64,000 nucleotides of DNA from Owenia fusiformis. Taxonomy: Eukaryota; Annelida; Polychaeta; Sabellida; Oweniidae. Position 1 is the first letter of the stretch, and each line of letters begins with the position of its first letter. Below the pieces are notes generated by a model that searched no databases, was not told the origin of the DNA, and worked only from the letters and a program-made list of their open reading frames with translations. The stretch is taken from the NCBI GenBank assembly GCA_903813345.2, contig CAIIXF020000009.1, positions 13,716,347 to 13,780,346 on the forward strand, read 5' to 3'. The position numbers were made by a program, and so were the translations under genes. Positions 40,432 through 51,248 of this stretch are shown here, one piece after another.

Positions 40432-40941
40432 CACTGGTGATCCACTCGATTAATTAAGCTGGTTGGAACATCAAAGGTACGATTTTTCTTTTTTCCTTAT
40501 TTCACGCGTTGTAGGCAGAATCCCCACGACATTTTTTCACACAAACATCAGTATCATATGTTTTAGAAAATGTACATGTTTGCGAAAAAATAGCTCAGAA
40601 GACAACAGAATCGTCGATTTAATTCCTCACTTAAGTTACAGAAACAGTATGGGTTAAAAGTGCAGATCTTAACTGTTTTTCGAAATACCATTTCTGTAAC
40701 TTAAGTGAGGAATTAAATCGATAATTCTGTTGTCTTCTGAACTATTTGTTCGCAAATATGTACATTTTCTTAAACATATGATACTGATATACGTTTGTGA
40801 TAAAAATGTCGTGGGAATTCAACCTACGACGTGTAAAATAAGGAAAAAGAAAAATCGTACCTTCGACATTCCGACATTTTGTTACCGAAATGAACCAACG
40901 AACCGTTTCAGTAACCAGCGTAATCGAGTGGATCTCCAGTG
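40432..40941. mobile_element. Long foldback (inverted-repeat) element
   Basis: Left arm about 40,432-40,652 and right arm about 40,690-40,941 are inverted copies separated by about 40 bp. Outer ends are CACTGGTGATCCACTCGATT and AATCGAGTGGATCTCCAGTG. Internal matched blocks include GGTACGATTTTTCTTTTT, ACAAACATCAGTATCATATG and TTAATTCCTCACTTAAGTTA. The right arm has a roughly 40-bp extra segment. No coding potential seen. Confidence 0.88.
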
Positions 40942-41257
40942 ATAACAGGAACTAGTATGGTTAGTAAGTTTGTCTCTTTGGATGAGGAAAAGTGACAATG
41001 CTGACTCTAAAAAAACTGAGTTTTGTGACCTATTGAACCAACCCATTCCACAAATGCTTGAGTAAAGCAAGGATGCCTTCCTTTCTGGGTGTACATATTT
41101 ATTTCAGGGAGCACTCTCACAAGTATAAATAAAATAAATTAAGGGGGATTAAAAATAGGTCTTTATCAAAGATGCAAAAAAACAAGAGATGAGTTAAGAG
41201 TACATATATTTTCTAAAAAGTTCACATTTTTTCATTAGATTTACTCTCAACATTTAA

Positions 41258-42082
41258 AGTCCCCATGTAAAGTTTAAACCACTTTGGCTTATATTGTAGT
41301 CTTACCCAATGTTATCAAAGTGTGATATGTGAAACTTTTTTTTTTAATTTCAAAAAGTGGTTTTTGATAGACTTTTTGTTCCAAAATTTGTGAATTTATT
41401 TAAAACTAACTTTTAGAGGTCACATATATCTTTTAATTAGCCACAATTCATACCAATGCATAGCATTCATCCTCGCATGTTTTTTGCCGAAAAAATTAAG
41501 AAAATCGGTTCATAAATAAGCGAGAAATGAACTTATCAGTGCAAGAAGATGGTTCCGAGAAAAATGCATTTCAAAATTTTAGTTCTCATAGAAACCAATG
41601 GTACAATGATATCTAAAACATAATATATTTTTCCTTTTAACCTAATTAGACAATCAACATTGATTGATTATTGAAGTTTAGCATATTGAGAAAAGATAGA
41701 CATCGAGAAAAAAATTTCAATTTTTTTCAAAAAGTTTTTGGTACCTTTGTGACATCACTAATGTTTCAAAATATTTTTGATATGCTAAAACATTGAAGTG
41801 GCTCATTAAATATGGCATTTTATTATTGAAATAGTGTGTCCTTTGTTCAATCTTTGCATTGGTGTTAAAAGGATAATCTTTTTTGGAATGCATTAAGAAA
41901 TATTTGATGATTAAAAACTTTTATTAAAAAATGGCAGGAAATTTGAATATTTGAGAAATGAAATGCTCACAACTTTTTTTTCAAAAAATTATTTTTTTCA
42001 AAAATCTCTAAAATAACTTTTTAAGTCATGACAAATAGTAAATGAACGATAAAAAAATATTTTCAAACTTTAGACGGGGACT
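41258..42082. mobile_element. TTAA-flanked MITE (about 825 bp)
   Basis: The left end AGTCCCCATGTAAAGTTTAA and the right end AAACTTTAGACGGGGACT are inverted repeats, each abutting a TTAA (41,254-41,257 and 42,083-42,086). This is the target duplication typical of piggyBac-type elements. The interior is A+T-rich with no open frame of note. Confidence 0.78.
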
Positions 42083-42157
42083 TTAAGGAATAAAGACCAA
42101 GATTTTATGATTCATGGCGCAATATATGACCGACAGCCCAAGAGTTCTAAAAGGAAA

Positions 42158-42587
42158 ATACTGTACTCCCGGTAATTTTTGCGCGCTACTATATTTTGCG
42201 CTTTTCGCGAGTTTTGGAAAATTCACGAAATATAATAGCCGCAAAATTACTCAGATGCGAGTAGATAGTTACCATTTTCGCCACCAGGTGGCTGATTCGG
42301 GGGAAATAACATGGCAGGGTATTACAAAATTCCCTTAAACTTGAATATGCATCAATTTTAGTGGTTCACTTTTCATATTACCCTTATGTATGTGATAGTT
42401 ATACAAATTTAAATATGTCCCGTAAAAGAAAATATTATCTGCCTAATACAAGAAGATATTTCACTTTTTGTGGTTTTACAACATGGGGTCTATGGGGAAT
42501 CTCCCCGACCTAGAAGTCACATTTTCAAAGAAAATTAAATTTTCAAAGTTGATAAACTCTTTTCAAAACCACGTGGGAGTACAGTAT
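42158..42587. mobile_element. Small TIR element sharing its interior with netrin-intron sequence
   Basis: 13-bp perfect inverted ends, ATACTGTACTCCC and GGGAGTACAGTAT. The interior (about 42,330-42,570) is closely similar to 30,955-31,190. The short open frames inside are not conserved coding sequence. Confidence 0.75.
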
Positions 42588-44109
42588 GTAAAATTGAATG
42601 AACAACCAAGTAATAACACAGGGAAGCATGAACATGTCAACATCAACAACTTTAAAACATCTCTCAATTAAATCCCAAAAAGAAATGACTTATCTGAAAG
42701 TCCTTTAATCATCCTTTGAATGCACTTCCCCATAAATAACCAATCAAATTTCCAGTGATGTATAAAATTACAATATAAACCTGGATTGCCAGACAAACTC
42801 AATGTGTGAAGAAGAGATAAAACACTTAGAAAGAAATAACATATATCTCACGGTGGATTGTTTCCTGGTGAAGAGTAATATATTGCAAGATTACGTGACA
42901 AGAATATAACTTTCATCCTCTATTTCTTACAGACAACTAAAGTAAGTGAGAGCAGCCAGTGAGAAAGTCACTTATCTTGTTTCACAAAAATGCACTGTTT
43001 AGCAAATAGTTTAACCATTGTTCATTTTTTGTATACCAGTACGTATCATATACCAATTATGGTCATTTTAATAGTTTCTGGCACTATACTTAAAAAGTAG
43101 TCAATTTTGTGAATAAACTGTGATCTGTTCATAATTATAGCGTATTTTCAAAACAAAATGCACGTGACAGGTTTTATGTACCATTGGAAAGATTGGGCAA
43201 TATGCTATAACACTTATATTTAAGTGGCAACAAGATCAAGAGAGCTTAAAATGCTAGTATTAATAATATTATCAAAAATGTGAAAATGTTTCTGATCAAA
43301 TTAAGAATCTTATTGAAGATTTATTTTTTAACAGCTCACAGAGGTTACAAAAAAGATTGGTTTATTTATTTGTATATATGGATCTTTATCATGATTTCAG
43401 GTTTTTCAAATGTATATTCACCCAGTTGAATATTACTGATGGAAATTCTATATTACTGAGACTTTGGGATTAACTCTAAAAGAGCTGGAAGAGCCACATA
43501 AAAGCCTGTATTTGTACTTCTTAAAACTAAACACATATTTATATGAATAATATAGTATTTACATTATTTATTTTGTTCTGTATTTACATTCAATATATTC
43601 ATTATATACAGTTCATCATTCCTTTCCAATTGTGATGCTTTTTACAAAAAATATATTTATACTATACACAGATTTTAAAATTGCACTTTGGTATAAAAAG
43701 TCTCTTTTATGCCACATATGTGGTATCAGTCTTATAACATGGTACATATCTCCTTGTACATCTGAAATCATACAATGTAAAGCTGCTATAACACTGGTTT
43801 TGTGAGTGATAATGTTGGTCATAACCATGATGCTCTGCCACAATATATTGCTGCAAAGGATTAAGAGGAAATTGCAATTAATTCAGAGAGCTATCAAAAC
43901 TGAACTGGCTGACATATAAAATACCCTAATTCATTTTTTAAACTAACTGATAATATCAATAACTTTATTTATTGTTAACAATTAAAAGTTGCTTTTCAAT
44001 AAATAAATGATATCATTTAAAATCAAATATTTAACATGTACAAATAACTACCGGTAAGACAATTCTGTAATTTAATGATATGTGATTATGATCATTGATA
44101 AACCAACAC
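42588..44109. other. Intergenic sequence without recognised features
   Basis: A+T-rich sequence on both strands. I see no exon, RNA gene or repeat boundary here. Confidence 0.5.
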
Positions 44110-44715
44110 CAAGATGCATTTGCTATGGAGTAATAAAATGATGGGACTCTGGGGTTATGGAATGATAAGGTAATGCAATGATGGGGTTATGGAATGATGG
44201 GCTCGTGCAATGATGGGGTCATGGAATGATTGGCTTATGGAATTATAGGCTTATGGAATTATAGGCTGATGCAATGATGGGGTCATGGAACTATGAGTGT
44301 AACGCAATAATGGGGTATGGAACTATGGGGTTATGTAATGATGGGGTTTTGGAATTATGGGCTAATGCAATGATGGGGTTATGGAATTATGGGTTTATGG
44401 GCTAATGTAATGATGGGGTTATGGAATGATTGGCTTATGGAATTATAGGCTTATGGAATTATGGGCTAATGCAATGATGGGGTCATGGAACTATGAGTGT
44501 AACGCAATAATGGGGTATGGAACTATGGGGTTATGTAATGATGGGGTTTTGGAATTATGGGCTAATGCAATGACGGGGTTATGGAATGATTGGCTTATGG
44601 AATTATAGGCTTATGGAATTATAGGCTGATGCAATATTGGGGTCATGGAACTATGGGTGTAACGCAATGATGGGGTTATGGAACTATGGGGTTATGTAAT
44701 GATGGGGTTAAGGCT
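44110..44715. repeat. Minisatellite of GGGTTATGGAATGAT-type units
   Basis: Short units of about 14-15 bp (GGGGTTATGGAATGAT, GGCTTATGGAATTATA, GGCTAATGCAATGAT). They are arranged in a longer higher-order pattern, with blocks at 44,220-44,390 and 44,425-44,560 nearly repeating each other. Confidence 0.9.
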
Positions 44716-44719
44716 TTAT

Positions 44720-46004
44720 ATGACATATTAAGATTATAGTGTTACTAGTATATGACTTGATTTTTGGGGTTTAGTTACTAGTGATTGGTAAAAAAATGCA
44801 AAATGTGCAAAAATACAAAAAAGGATAGGAATTATGTTAAATGCAGTAGAAATTATATTTATTTGACCCACACTTATGAGTTAATAGCCCAGTTAGTAAA
44901 TAAACAAATTCAAGGTATGATAGTCTCCACTTTGACAAAACACTGTAATGTCATGCGTCTCAAATTTGGGGAGAAAATGTACAACTCAATGTTTGTCCCT
45001 GCCATTCTTCATGGCTGTCCTATATTCACATTAAACAAAACTAACACGGATAAAATGAAATCAATGCAATATAATATTGGGAGATCAATTCTCCAAATTA
45101 GGTGTTGCCCAGCCAGAGAAGCACTTTTAGGTGATTTAGGCTGGAGACCTCTTGTTGATGTCATTGAAAAAAGGCAAATAGATTACTTTATATATCTAAA
45201 ATGTAATATCAAAGAAGGGTCATTACACAAAAAGATATTTAATTCTATGTATGATGGCTTCTGTGCTAATGATGAAAGCAAAGCATTCCCTTACTTTTCA
45301 AACATAAAATCCATCCTAACAAAATATGGACTGGATGATGTTATCTACAGAGATGATATTGACTGGTATCAGGCCCTTATCAAAATATCAGATCAACAAA
45401 GGCTTAATAATTTTAAATCTGCATTGAATGAAAAATCTTCACTCTCACTGTATCGATGTCTAAATCCCCATCCCTTCTTAAAAAACTACCTGACCACAGA
45501 TTTTGACTTCTATGGGCAAAAATTAAAGTTCAAAGCTAGATCAGGGTGTTTTGGCTTAAAAACAGAATACGAAAAATAGGGACAGGGAAATGGAATATGT
45601 ACGTTATGTGATAAAAATGTAAAAGACACCATCCAACATAGACTTTTTGTTTGCCCTTTCTTTGGTAATGATAGAAATACTTTTTATAAAAATGTTATTG
45701 AAAAATGTAATCCAGCACTATCGTCGGGTCTTCTATCAGCCAGTGTGCAAATTAAAACATGTTGGGCCTTAGGTGAGGACATTTTTACATTGTGGGGACA
45801 AGAAGAAGCTTTTAAGTTCGATAAATGTGTAAAGGGTCTTTTAAAATGTGTATATAAACCCCAGACCCAATAACATGTTTTAGTTTCTTATATATAATGC
45901 CTGTAAACTGATATATGCTTTTAAATGTTTTGCCAATGTCTGGAAGAACCATTTGTGTTCCGCTGTAATAAAAGCGTTTCCAATAAATAAAAAAAAAAAA
46001 AAAA
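44720..46004 (+). mobile_element. 5'-truncated non-LTR retrotransposon insertion
   Basis: The ORF remnant is followed by a short 3'UTR and CCAATAAATAAA running into about 17 A residues at 45,988-46,004. The 5' boundary is uncertain, somewhere after the minisatellite. No target-site duplication was identified by eye. Confidence 0.75.
44785..45873 (+). pseudogene. 5'-truncated LINE ORF2 remnant (C-terminal part)
   Basis: A 264-codon frame, one in-frame TAG (45,577-45,579), then the same frame continues to TAA (45,871-45,873). It resembles the region downstream of the reverse transcriptase in non-LTR retrotransposons: GEKMYNSMFVPAILHGCPIF, the REALLGDLGWRPL segment, and a terminal zinc-knuckle-like CTLCDKNVKDTIQHRLFVC. 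The RT and endonuclease domains are missing. The nonsense codon marks it as inactive. A poly-A tract follows at 45,985-46,004. Confidence 0.82.
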
Positions 46005-46408
46005 TACCCTAAACATTGTTGACCCACAATAGACCACAAGTATAACACCTAAGCTTGGTAAAATTTCAAGATGCAGGATATCACCCCTCTACAAAGGTTT
46101 GCTACGTTTAGAAAGTCTTATAGCCTAAAAATAATATTATAAATAGGGCTAGCCTATAAGCCATACTAATGTTACAAAAGGTGGCGCTGTTGTATGTAAA
46201 AAGAACTTTACATCAATAAAATAAGTCTAACTTCATCAGAAACTGATAAATGGTATTAGCATTATTATCGCTATTGTCACTACAGCTTATATAAGATAAT
46301 TAATAATTTATCTGCTAATGTAGGCTCCTTCAATCATGGGCAAAAGTAGATTTATCTCTTTTTATTGCTATTTTCAACTAGAAAAACAGCAACTCCACGG
46401 AGTAGCAA

Positions 46409-47693
46409 ATCCCACCGAACGGCAGTTGAGCAAAGATTACGAAAATGAAAATGAAAAATGGCAGCCATTCTGAAGATCAGCCGCCATCTTAAATTTTTTT
46501 TCTCGAACAGAGCCACTGTGTTTCTAGGCATCAGCATATAAAATTTGAACCAAATCTGTTCACTGGTATTTGACTTATCAAAGATTACGTTTTTTCTTAT
46601 GAAAAATGGCTACCATTTTGAAATTCAGCCACCATCTTGAAAAAAATTTCTCGAACAGATCTACTGTGTCCCTAGGAATCATCATAAAAAATGAGCCAAA
46701 TCTGTTCACTGGTATTTGAGTTATCAAAAATTACGTTTTTTACGAAAAATGACGTCCATTTTGAAATTCAGCCGCCATCTTGAAAATTCTTTATCAAACA
46801 GATCTCCTTTGTCCCTAGGCATCATCATATAAAATCTGAGCCAAATCCGTTCACTGGTATTTGAGTTACCAAAGATTACCTTTTTTACGAAAAATGGCCG
46901 CCATTTTGAATATCAAGCCGCCATCTTGAAAATTCTTTCTTGAACAGATCTATTGTGTCCCTAGGCATTATCATATAAAATTTGAGCCAAATCCGTTCAC
47001 TGGTATTTGAGTTATCAAAGATTACGTTTTTTTACGAAAAATGGCCGCCATTTCGACAATCAGTGGCCATCTTGAAAATCCCATCTTGAGCGAAGCTCCT
47101 TTGTCCCTAGGCATCATCATATAAAATTTGAACCAAATCCGTTCACTGGTATTTGAGTTACCAGAGATTACGTTTTTTATGAAAAATGGCCGCCATTTTG
47201 AAATTCAGCGGCCATCTTGAAAATTGTAACTCGAACAGATCTACTGTGTCCCTTGGCATCATTATATACAATTTGAACCAAATCCGTTCACTGGTATTTG
47301 AGTTATCAAAGATTAAGTTTTTTTACGAAAAATGGCCGCCATTTTGAAATCTAGCCGCCATCTTGAAAATTTTTACTCGAACATATCTACTGTGTCTCTA
47401 GGCATCAGCATATAAAATTTGAACCAAATCTGCAAACTAGTATTTGAGTTATTAAAGATTACATTTTTTACTAAAAATGGCGGCCATTTTGAATTCAGTG
47501 GCCATATTGAAAATTCCTTCTCGAGCAGAGGTCCTACACCCATAAGGCATAAGCCTATAAAATTTGAATCAAATCCGTGAAACGGTATTTGAGTTATCGC
47601 CCGGACAAACAGACGGACGGACGGACAGACGAACGGACGGACGGACGGACGGACGGCTTTCCTATATCCCTCTCGAACTTCGTTCGGTGGGAT
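46409..47693. mobile_element. TIR element carrying about eight 145-bp tandem repeats
   Basis: Inverted ends ATCCCACCGAACG (46,409) and CGTTCGGTGGGAT (ending 47,693), the right one extended by CTCGAACTT. Between them lie about eight copies of a unit of about 145 bp containing ATGGCCGCCATTTTGAAAT, CAGCCGCCATCTTGAAAATT, TGTGTCCCTAGGCATCATCA and TCCGTTCACTGGTATTTGAG. A GGAC tract (47,602-47,656) separates the array from the right end. No open frame of note. Confidence 0.85.
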
Positions 47694-48265
47694 AATAATT
47701 ATGATTAAATGGAAAATTGAAATTGATTTGCTATAAATCTACCACATATTCAGTGTGGAATAGATACTTGTAGAATGCTAAGCTGAATCACTTCCAGGTG
47801 AATGATACTGTTACATATAATGACTTCAGATTTACACCCCATTCTTTAATTGAACATAAAAAATCAACATCGACTCAAGAAGTTCTTTTACAGAAGTCAT
47901 GTCCTAGTTCAAATCAATTAGACTTATCCTTTTACTTAATGTAGCATTAAACAAAGATTTACTTTGATTCAGGCGAATGTGATTTTCTGCTTTATAAATG
48001 ACTATTTACACACAAACATCGCACATTAGTGGCAGAATTCTAATCCTTATAAAGTATGCCTACTTGCAAAAGTGATTATAGCCATCAGTTATCTATTTTT
48101 ATTGTCACAATATAATATAGATTGATACTTCCAAAGTATATTTGTGGTTTAAAGGTTGAAAGTATATTGGTCAATGGACACGTTTCATGGGGGAACAGAT
48201 GGCACTATATTAAGACAATAGTGGTCTTCGTGAGAAATGAGAATATGAGTGTGCGGTAAACCCCC
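47694..48265. other. Intergenic sequence without recognised features
   Basis: A+T-rich; no gene or repeat boundary seen. Confidence 0.5.
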
Positions 48266-48402
48266 AAGTAAAACCTGTCTAATCCTCCTAAAAATGGTTG
48301 AATTGGCAGGTTTTCACATTCTGAGGTTTTTCAACAATGGTAATCTGTTCACATTGAGAGGTGTTCAGATTGGGGAGGTGTTCGGATATACAGGTTTTAC
48401 TG
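48266..48402. mobile_element. MITE-like element with ACAGTAAAACCTG-type ends (copy 2)
   Basis: Left AAGTAAAACCTGTCTAATCC and right GGATATACAGGTTTTACTGT are inverted. The interior has TTCACATTCTGAGG and GGGGAGGTGTTCGGATA, shared with copies at 15,266-15,608 and 53,766-53,922. Confidence 0.75.
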
Positions 48403-48755
48403 TACATCGTACAAACAAGTAAAGGTATAAGGGTAAATGCCAACTTATTACCAGAGGAAAAAACATTATTATCCCATTCAATGGTAAAGCTAAAGCCATT
48501 ATTAAGTAGTGTGTAATACAAGAAGAAGAAGAAGTTATCAAATATAAGCAAGTTTACAAATGCATTTCACAAAAAGCAAGCAAACACATGTATTCCACAA
48601 GCAAGCAATACATACAAACCAGTTACTTTGCAATAAACAAGTTGATATACATATTTCACAGCAAGGAAGTTAACACATGCATTTTGTTAACACATTTCAC
48701 AAAAGTAACATAAAGATGGTCAGTTTGAATCCATTGGAAGACATTTACCTCATCA

Positions 48756-48960
48756 GGTCCGTAACCAGGGGGGCGGAGTTCGATGGGTTAGAGCGAAAAT
48801 GAATTCTGGCCAAAAAATCTTTCAAAATCATGCAGTTTTTCACCATTCTGAGCACTTTTTAAGTGATTTTGCCCAATTTTGGACCCAAATTGTCACACGT
48901 GAACCCCCCCTGGAATTTTTCAAAAAGTGAACCCCCTTGGCAAATCCTGGCTACGGGCCA
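48756..48960. mobile_element. Short interspersed element with GGYCCGTARCCAGG ends
   Basis: Left AGGTCCGTAACCAGGGGGG and right CCTGGCTACGGGCC are inverted ends. The interior is T-rich with CCCCCCCTGGAATTTTTC. A shorter relic with GGTGTAGCTAGC and GCCTGGCTACACC lies at about 60,364-60,415. Confidence 0.7.
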
Positions 48961-49277
48961 TCCTCTCGATCCAAAACTGTCCACTACATTTATCCCATAT
49001 TTAGTAGCTATCTGAGCATTGAAGAAAATGTAAAAATATTCATTTTCGTATCCTTAAGTGTGAAATATGTTCATCCTAGAGTATCCATAGAGCAACACTA
49101 ACTATGGGAGAAAAGCCCCTCTAAGATATGTACCAATGAGAGCCACCAATAACCATGGGCATTCAATAGATCTACTGAAAGCCCATGCAAAAACCAAGGA
49201 GGGAGTTACATTGTTAACCGGTAAATAAATAAGTTACCTTGGAATTCTTATAAGGCACTAGATACACCCGTTATGCA

Positions 49278-49354
49278 TCATGGCTTGCCATTATAAGGCA
49301 CGGCGACGACAACTACGATAGTGATCAGTAGCAGTACAATCACGACCCAATACC
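49278..49354 (-). CDS. STX8: Syntaxin-8 terminal exon (membrane anchor)
   Basis: Acceptor catttcag, then a phase-1 continuation: the carried G plus GG gives Gly, followed by YWVVIVLLLITIVVVVAV and PYNGKP-stop (TGA at 49,278-49,280). This gives the C-terminal transmembrane anchor directly after the DRKSGACG of the SNARE exon, as in vertebrate syntaxin-8, where the anchor likewise follows DRKSASCG. Syntaxin-8 is a tail-anchored Qc-SNARE of the late endosome (with syntaxin-7, VTI1B and VAMP8). The exon lies 4.2 kb from the previous one, across a mariner insertion. Confidence 0.94.
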
Positions 49355-49989
49355 CTGAAATGTAGAAGAGCAGCGCAATTACAATGCAGTACACCAAATT
49401 TTACTAAGGAGCTGGACAATTTTGACCACTCAGTTTAATGCGTTTATGTGCCCACAACATAATTCCGCATAATTTACATTGGCCCGCATAATCTATACAC
49501 ACGCGCATAAAGTTGCAAAAAGGCAATAAATGCCTTTTGGACCATTAATTTAGAGATTTCAAAATTAATCTAAGTTATTTTGTTTCACTGGAAGTAGTAT
49601 TTCATCAAAAATATGAGATAAAAATGTAATAATTTTACATTCATATTTGTTCTGTGCATGCTCCATGACATTCTCTGATCACAGGGCTTCAAAATCCAGA
49701 ATATATTTGCGATAAGCAGTTACCATTTCCTGATTAATAACTCGCAATCTGATTGGCTGTCGCAACACTGCGACAGAATCAAGTCATTGCACATAATTAG
49801 ATCACGTGATTCAGTTAAATCGGGCGCTTCCAAATTGGTTATAGTAGGGGGAAGAAGGAGGTACGGATTCTTGACACCTGCTTAGGAGGATGGCTCCATG
49901 ATGAATCAATTGTATTTTGCGGACAATGATCCAGATAGTGCAGTTGATCTCACTGCAGTTATTCAATCCATGTTGTTGATCAAGTTATA

Positions 49990-51019
49990 CGAGGGTTGAT
50001 CCAAAAGTTCCGAACCGTTTGCTCTAAAAATCTTAATACTTTATGAATATTGTTCATATTTGGCCACAACCACCGCATATATAGTCGTACGATTTTGTGT
50101 AAAAATAAGCAATAAATTTGACCAGTGACATAGGTGCCTGGTTACCATAGCAACATGACAACAGGGTAGGTGGAGCAAGAGTACGACACAGTTATCCTGG
50201 TTCACCGCCAATGGACCTTGTTATTCAAAGGTCAGTTACAAAACCGTATCACTCATTTTAAAGTTGTAAACTAGATTACTTTTATGAGATATGTTGATCT
50301 ATTTTGAGTCCATCAATTAGGTATGACACTTACTCAGTTTAAAAGGTGCTGAAGAAAGATCTTAAAGATGCTATGAGGAAAACGAACAGATCTCCTTGGG
50401 AACTTTTACTTTCACCATGATAATGCCCAAGCCCACAAAGCCAATGTTACAATAGAGGCAATACACAAGTGCTGGCAGGCCCAACTAAAGCCCTGTCCGC
50501 CATATTCTCCTGATATGGCACCATGTGACTTTCATATGTTTCCTGAGGCCAGGAAACCACTGCGTGGTATCCATTTCGATGGAGAAGCTGACCTTATCCA
50601 GGCATCTACTAATCGCGTTTATGCTACAGCTAAAGTTAAACTTCACCATGTATTTCAGGACTTGTTGAAACGCTGTAAGAACTATGTAGCACATTGTGGT
50701 GACTCTTTGGAAGGCGAATGAACTTATAAACTATATTGTATGAGATTTTATGGGAGTGAAACTCCAAGAATTAAAATGATCTGAAATAGCTCTTCAATTG
50801 CTGTAATTCGGAATAAAGTTTCATTTCTTCCAGCTCCATCTACCCTGTTGTCATGTTGCTATGGTAACCAGACACCTATGTTGCTGGTCAGATTTATTAT
50901 TTATTTTTACACAAAATGAAACTACTATATATGGGGTGGTCGTGGCCAAATATGAACAATATTCATAAAATATTAAGATTTTTAGAGCAAACGGTTCGGA
51001 ACTTTTGGATCAACCCTCG
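49990..51019 (+). mobile_element. Decayed mariner-like DNA transposon with long inverted repeats
   Basis: Ends CGAGGGTTGATCCAAAAGTT and its inverse, each flanked by TA (49,988-49,989 and 51,020-51,021). The inverted repeats extend about 185 bp inward, to about 50,175 and 50,832. Internal plus-strand sequence at about 50,390-50,721 encodes a transposase C-terminus: FYFHHDNAQAHKA, PPYSPDMAPCDFHMFPE and LRGIHFDGEADLIQA. This matches the HHDNAxAH and PYSPDLAPxDFxLF hallmarks of Tc1/mariner DDE/D transposases. The N-terminal half is missing, so it cannot encode a full enzyme. Confidence 0.88.
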
Positions 51020-51144
51020 TATTATAATAGCTATGAACAATATAATAGGTTTGTTTTCAATCAAAATAAGATTCATCACATAGTTCATTTCTATTTTCGA
51101 TCAAGTAATTCAACTTAAAACTTTTAAAAGTTCCATTGCATAAT

Positions 51145-51248
51145 TCATTTAATAGCGAATTTCTTATGCATAAAACTGAGGGGACAGATGACCCAGCGCC
51201 CTGGATTTTTTATAGCGAGCCACTGTGACACAATTACAACACAGTATC
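51145..51248 (-). pseudogene. Duplicated STX8 terminal-exon copy (alternative last exon or relic)
   Basis: An acceptor (ctacatttcag) and the following bases match the genuine last exon over about 30 bp with 5 differences. Spliced from the SNARE exon it would give Gly-YCVVIV, then SQWLAIKNPGRWVICPL, ending FAIK-stop after 33 codons. Four of the five differences are synonymous in that frame. Beyond YCVVIV the hydrophobic anchor is lost. It could be an alternative soluble tail or a decaying exon copy; sequence alone cannot decide. Confidence 0.5.

Noticed and set aside
44426-44608. 60-codon frame as a small protein
   Set aside because: Product of the GGGTTATGGAATGAT minisatellite.
50515-50721. 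68-codon frame as a host gene
   Set aside because: It is the transposase C-terminus of the mariner remnant.
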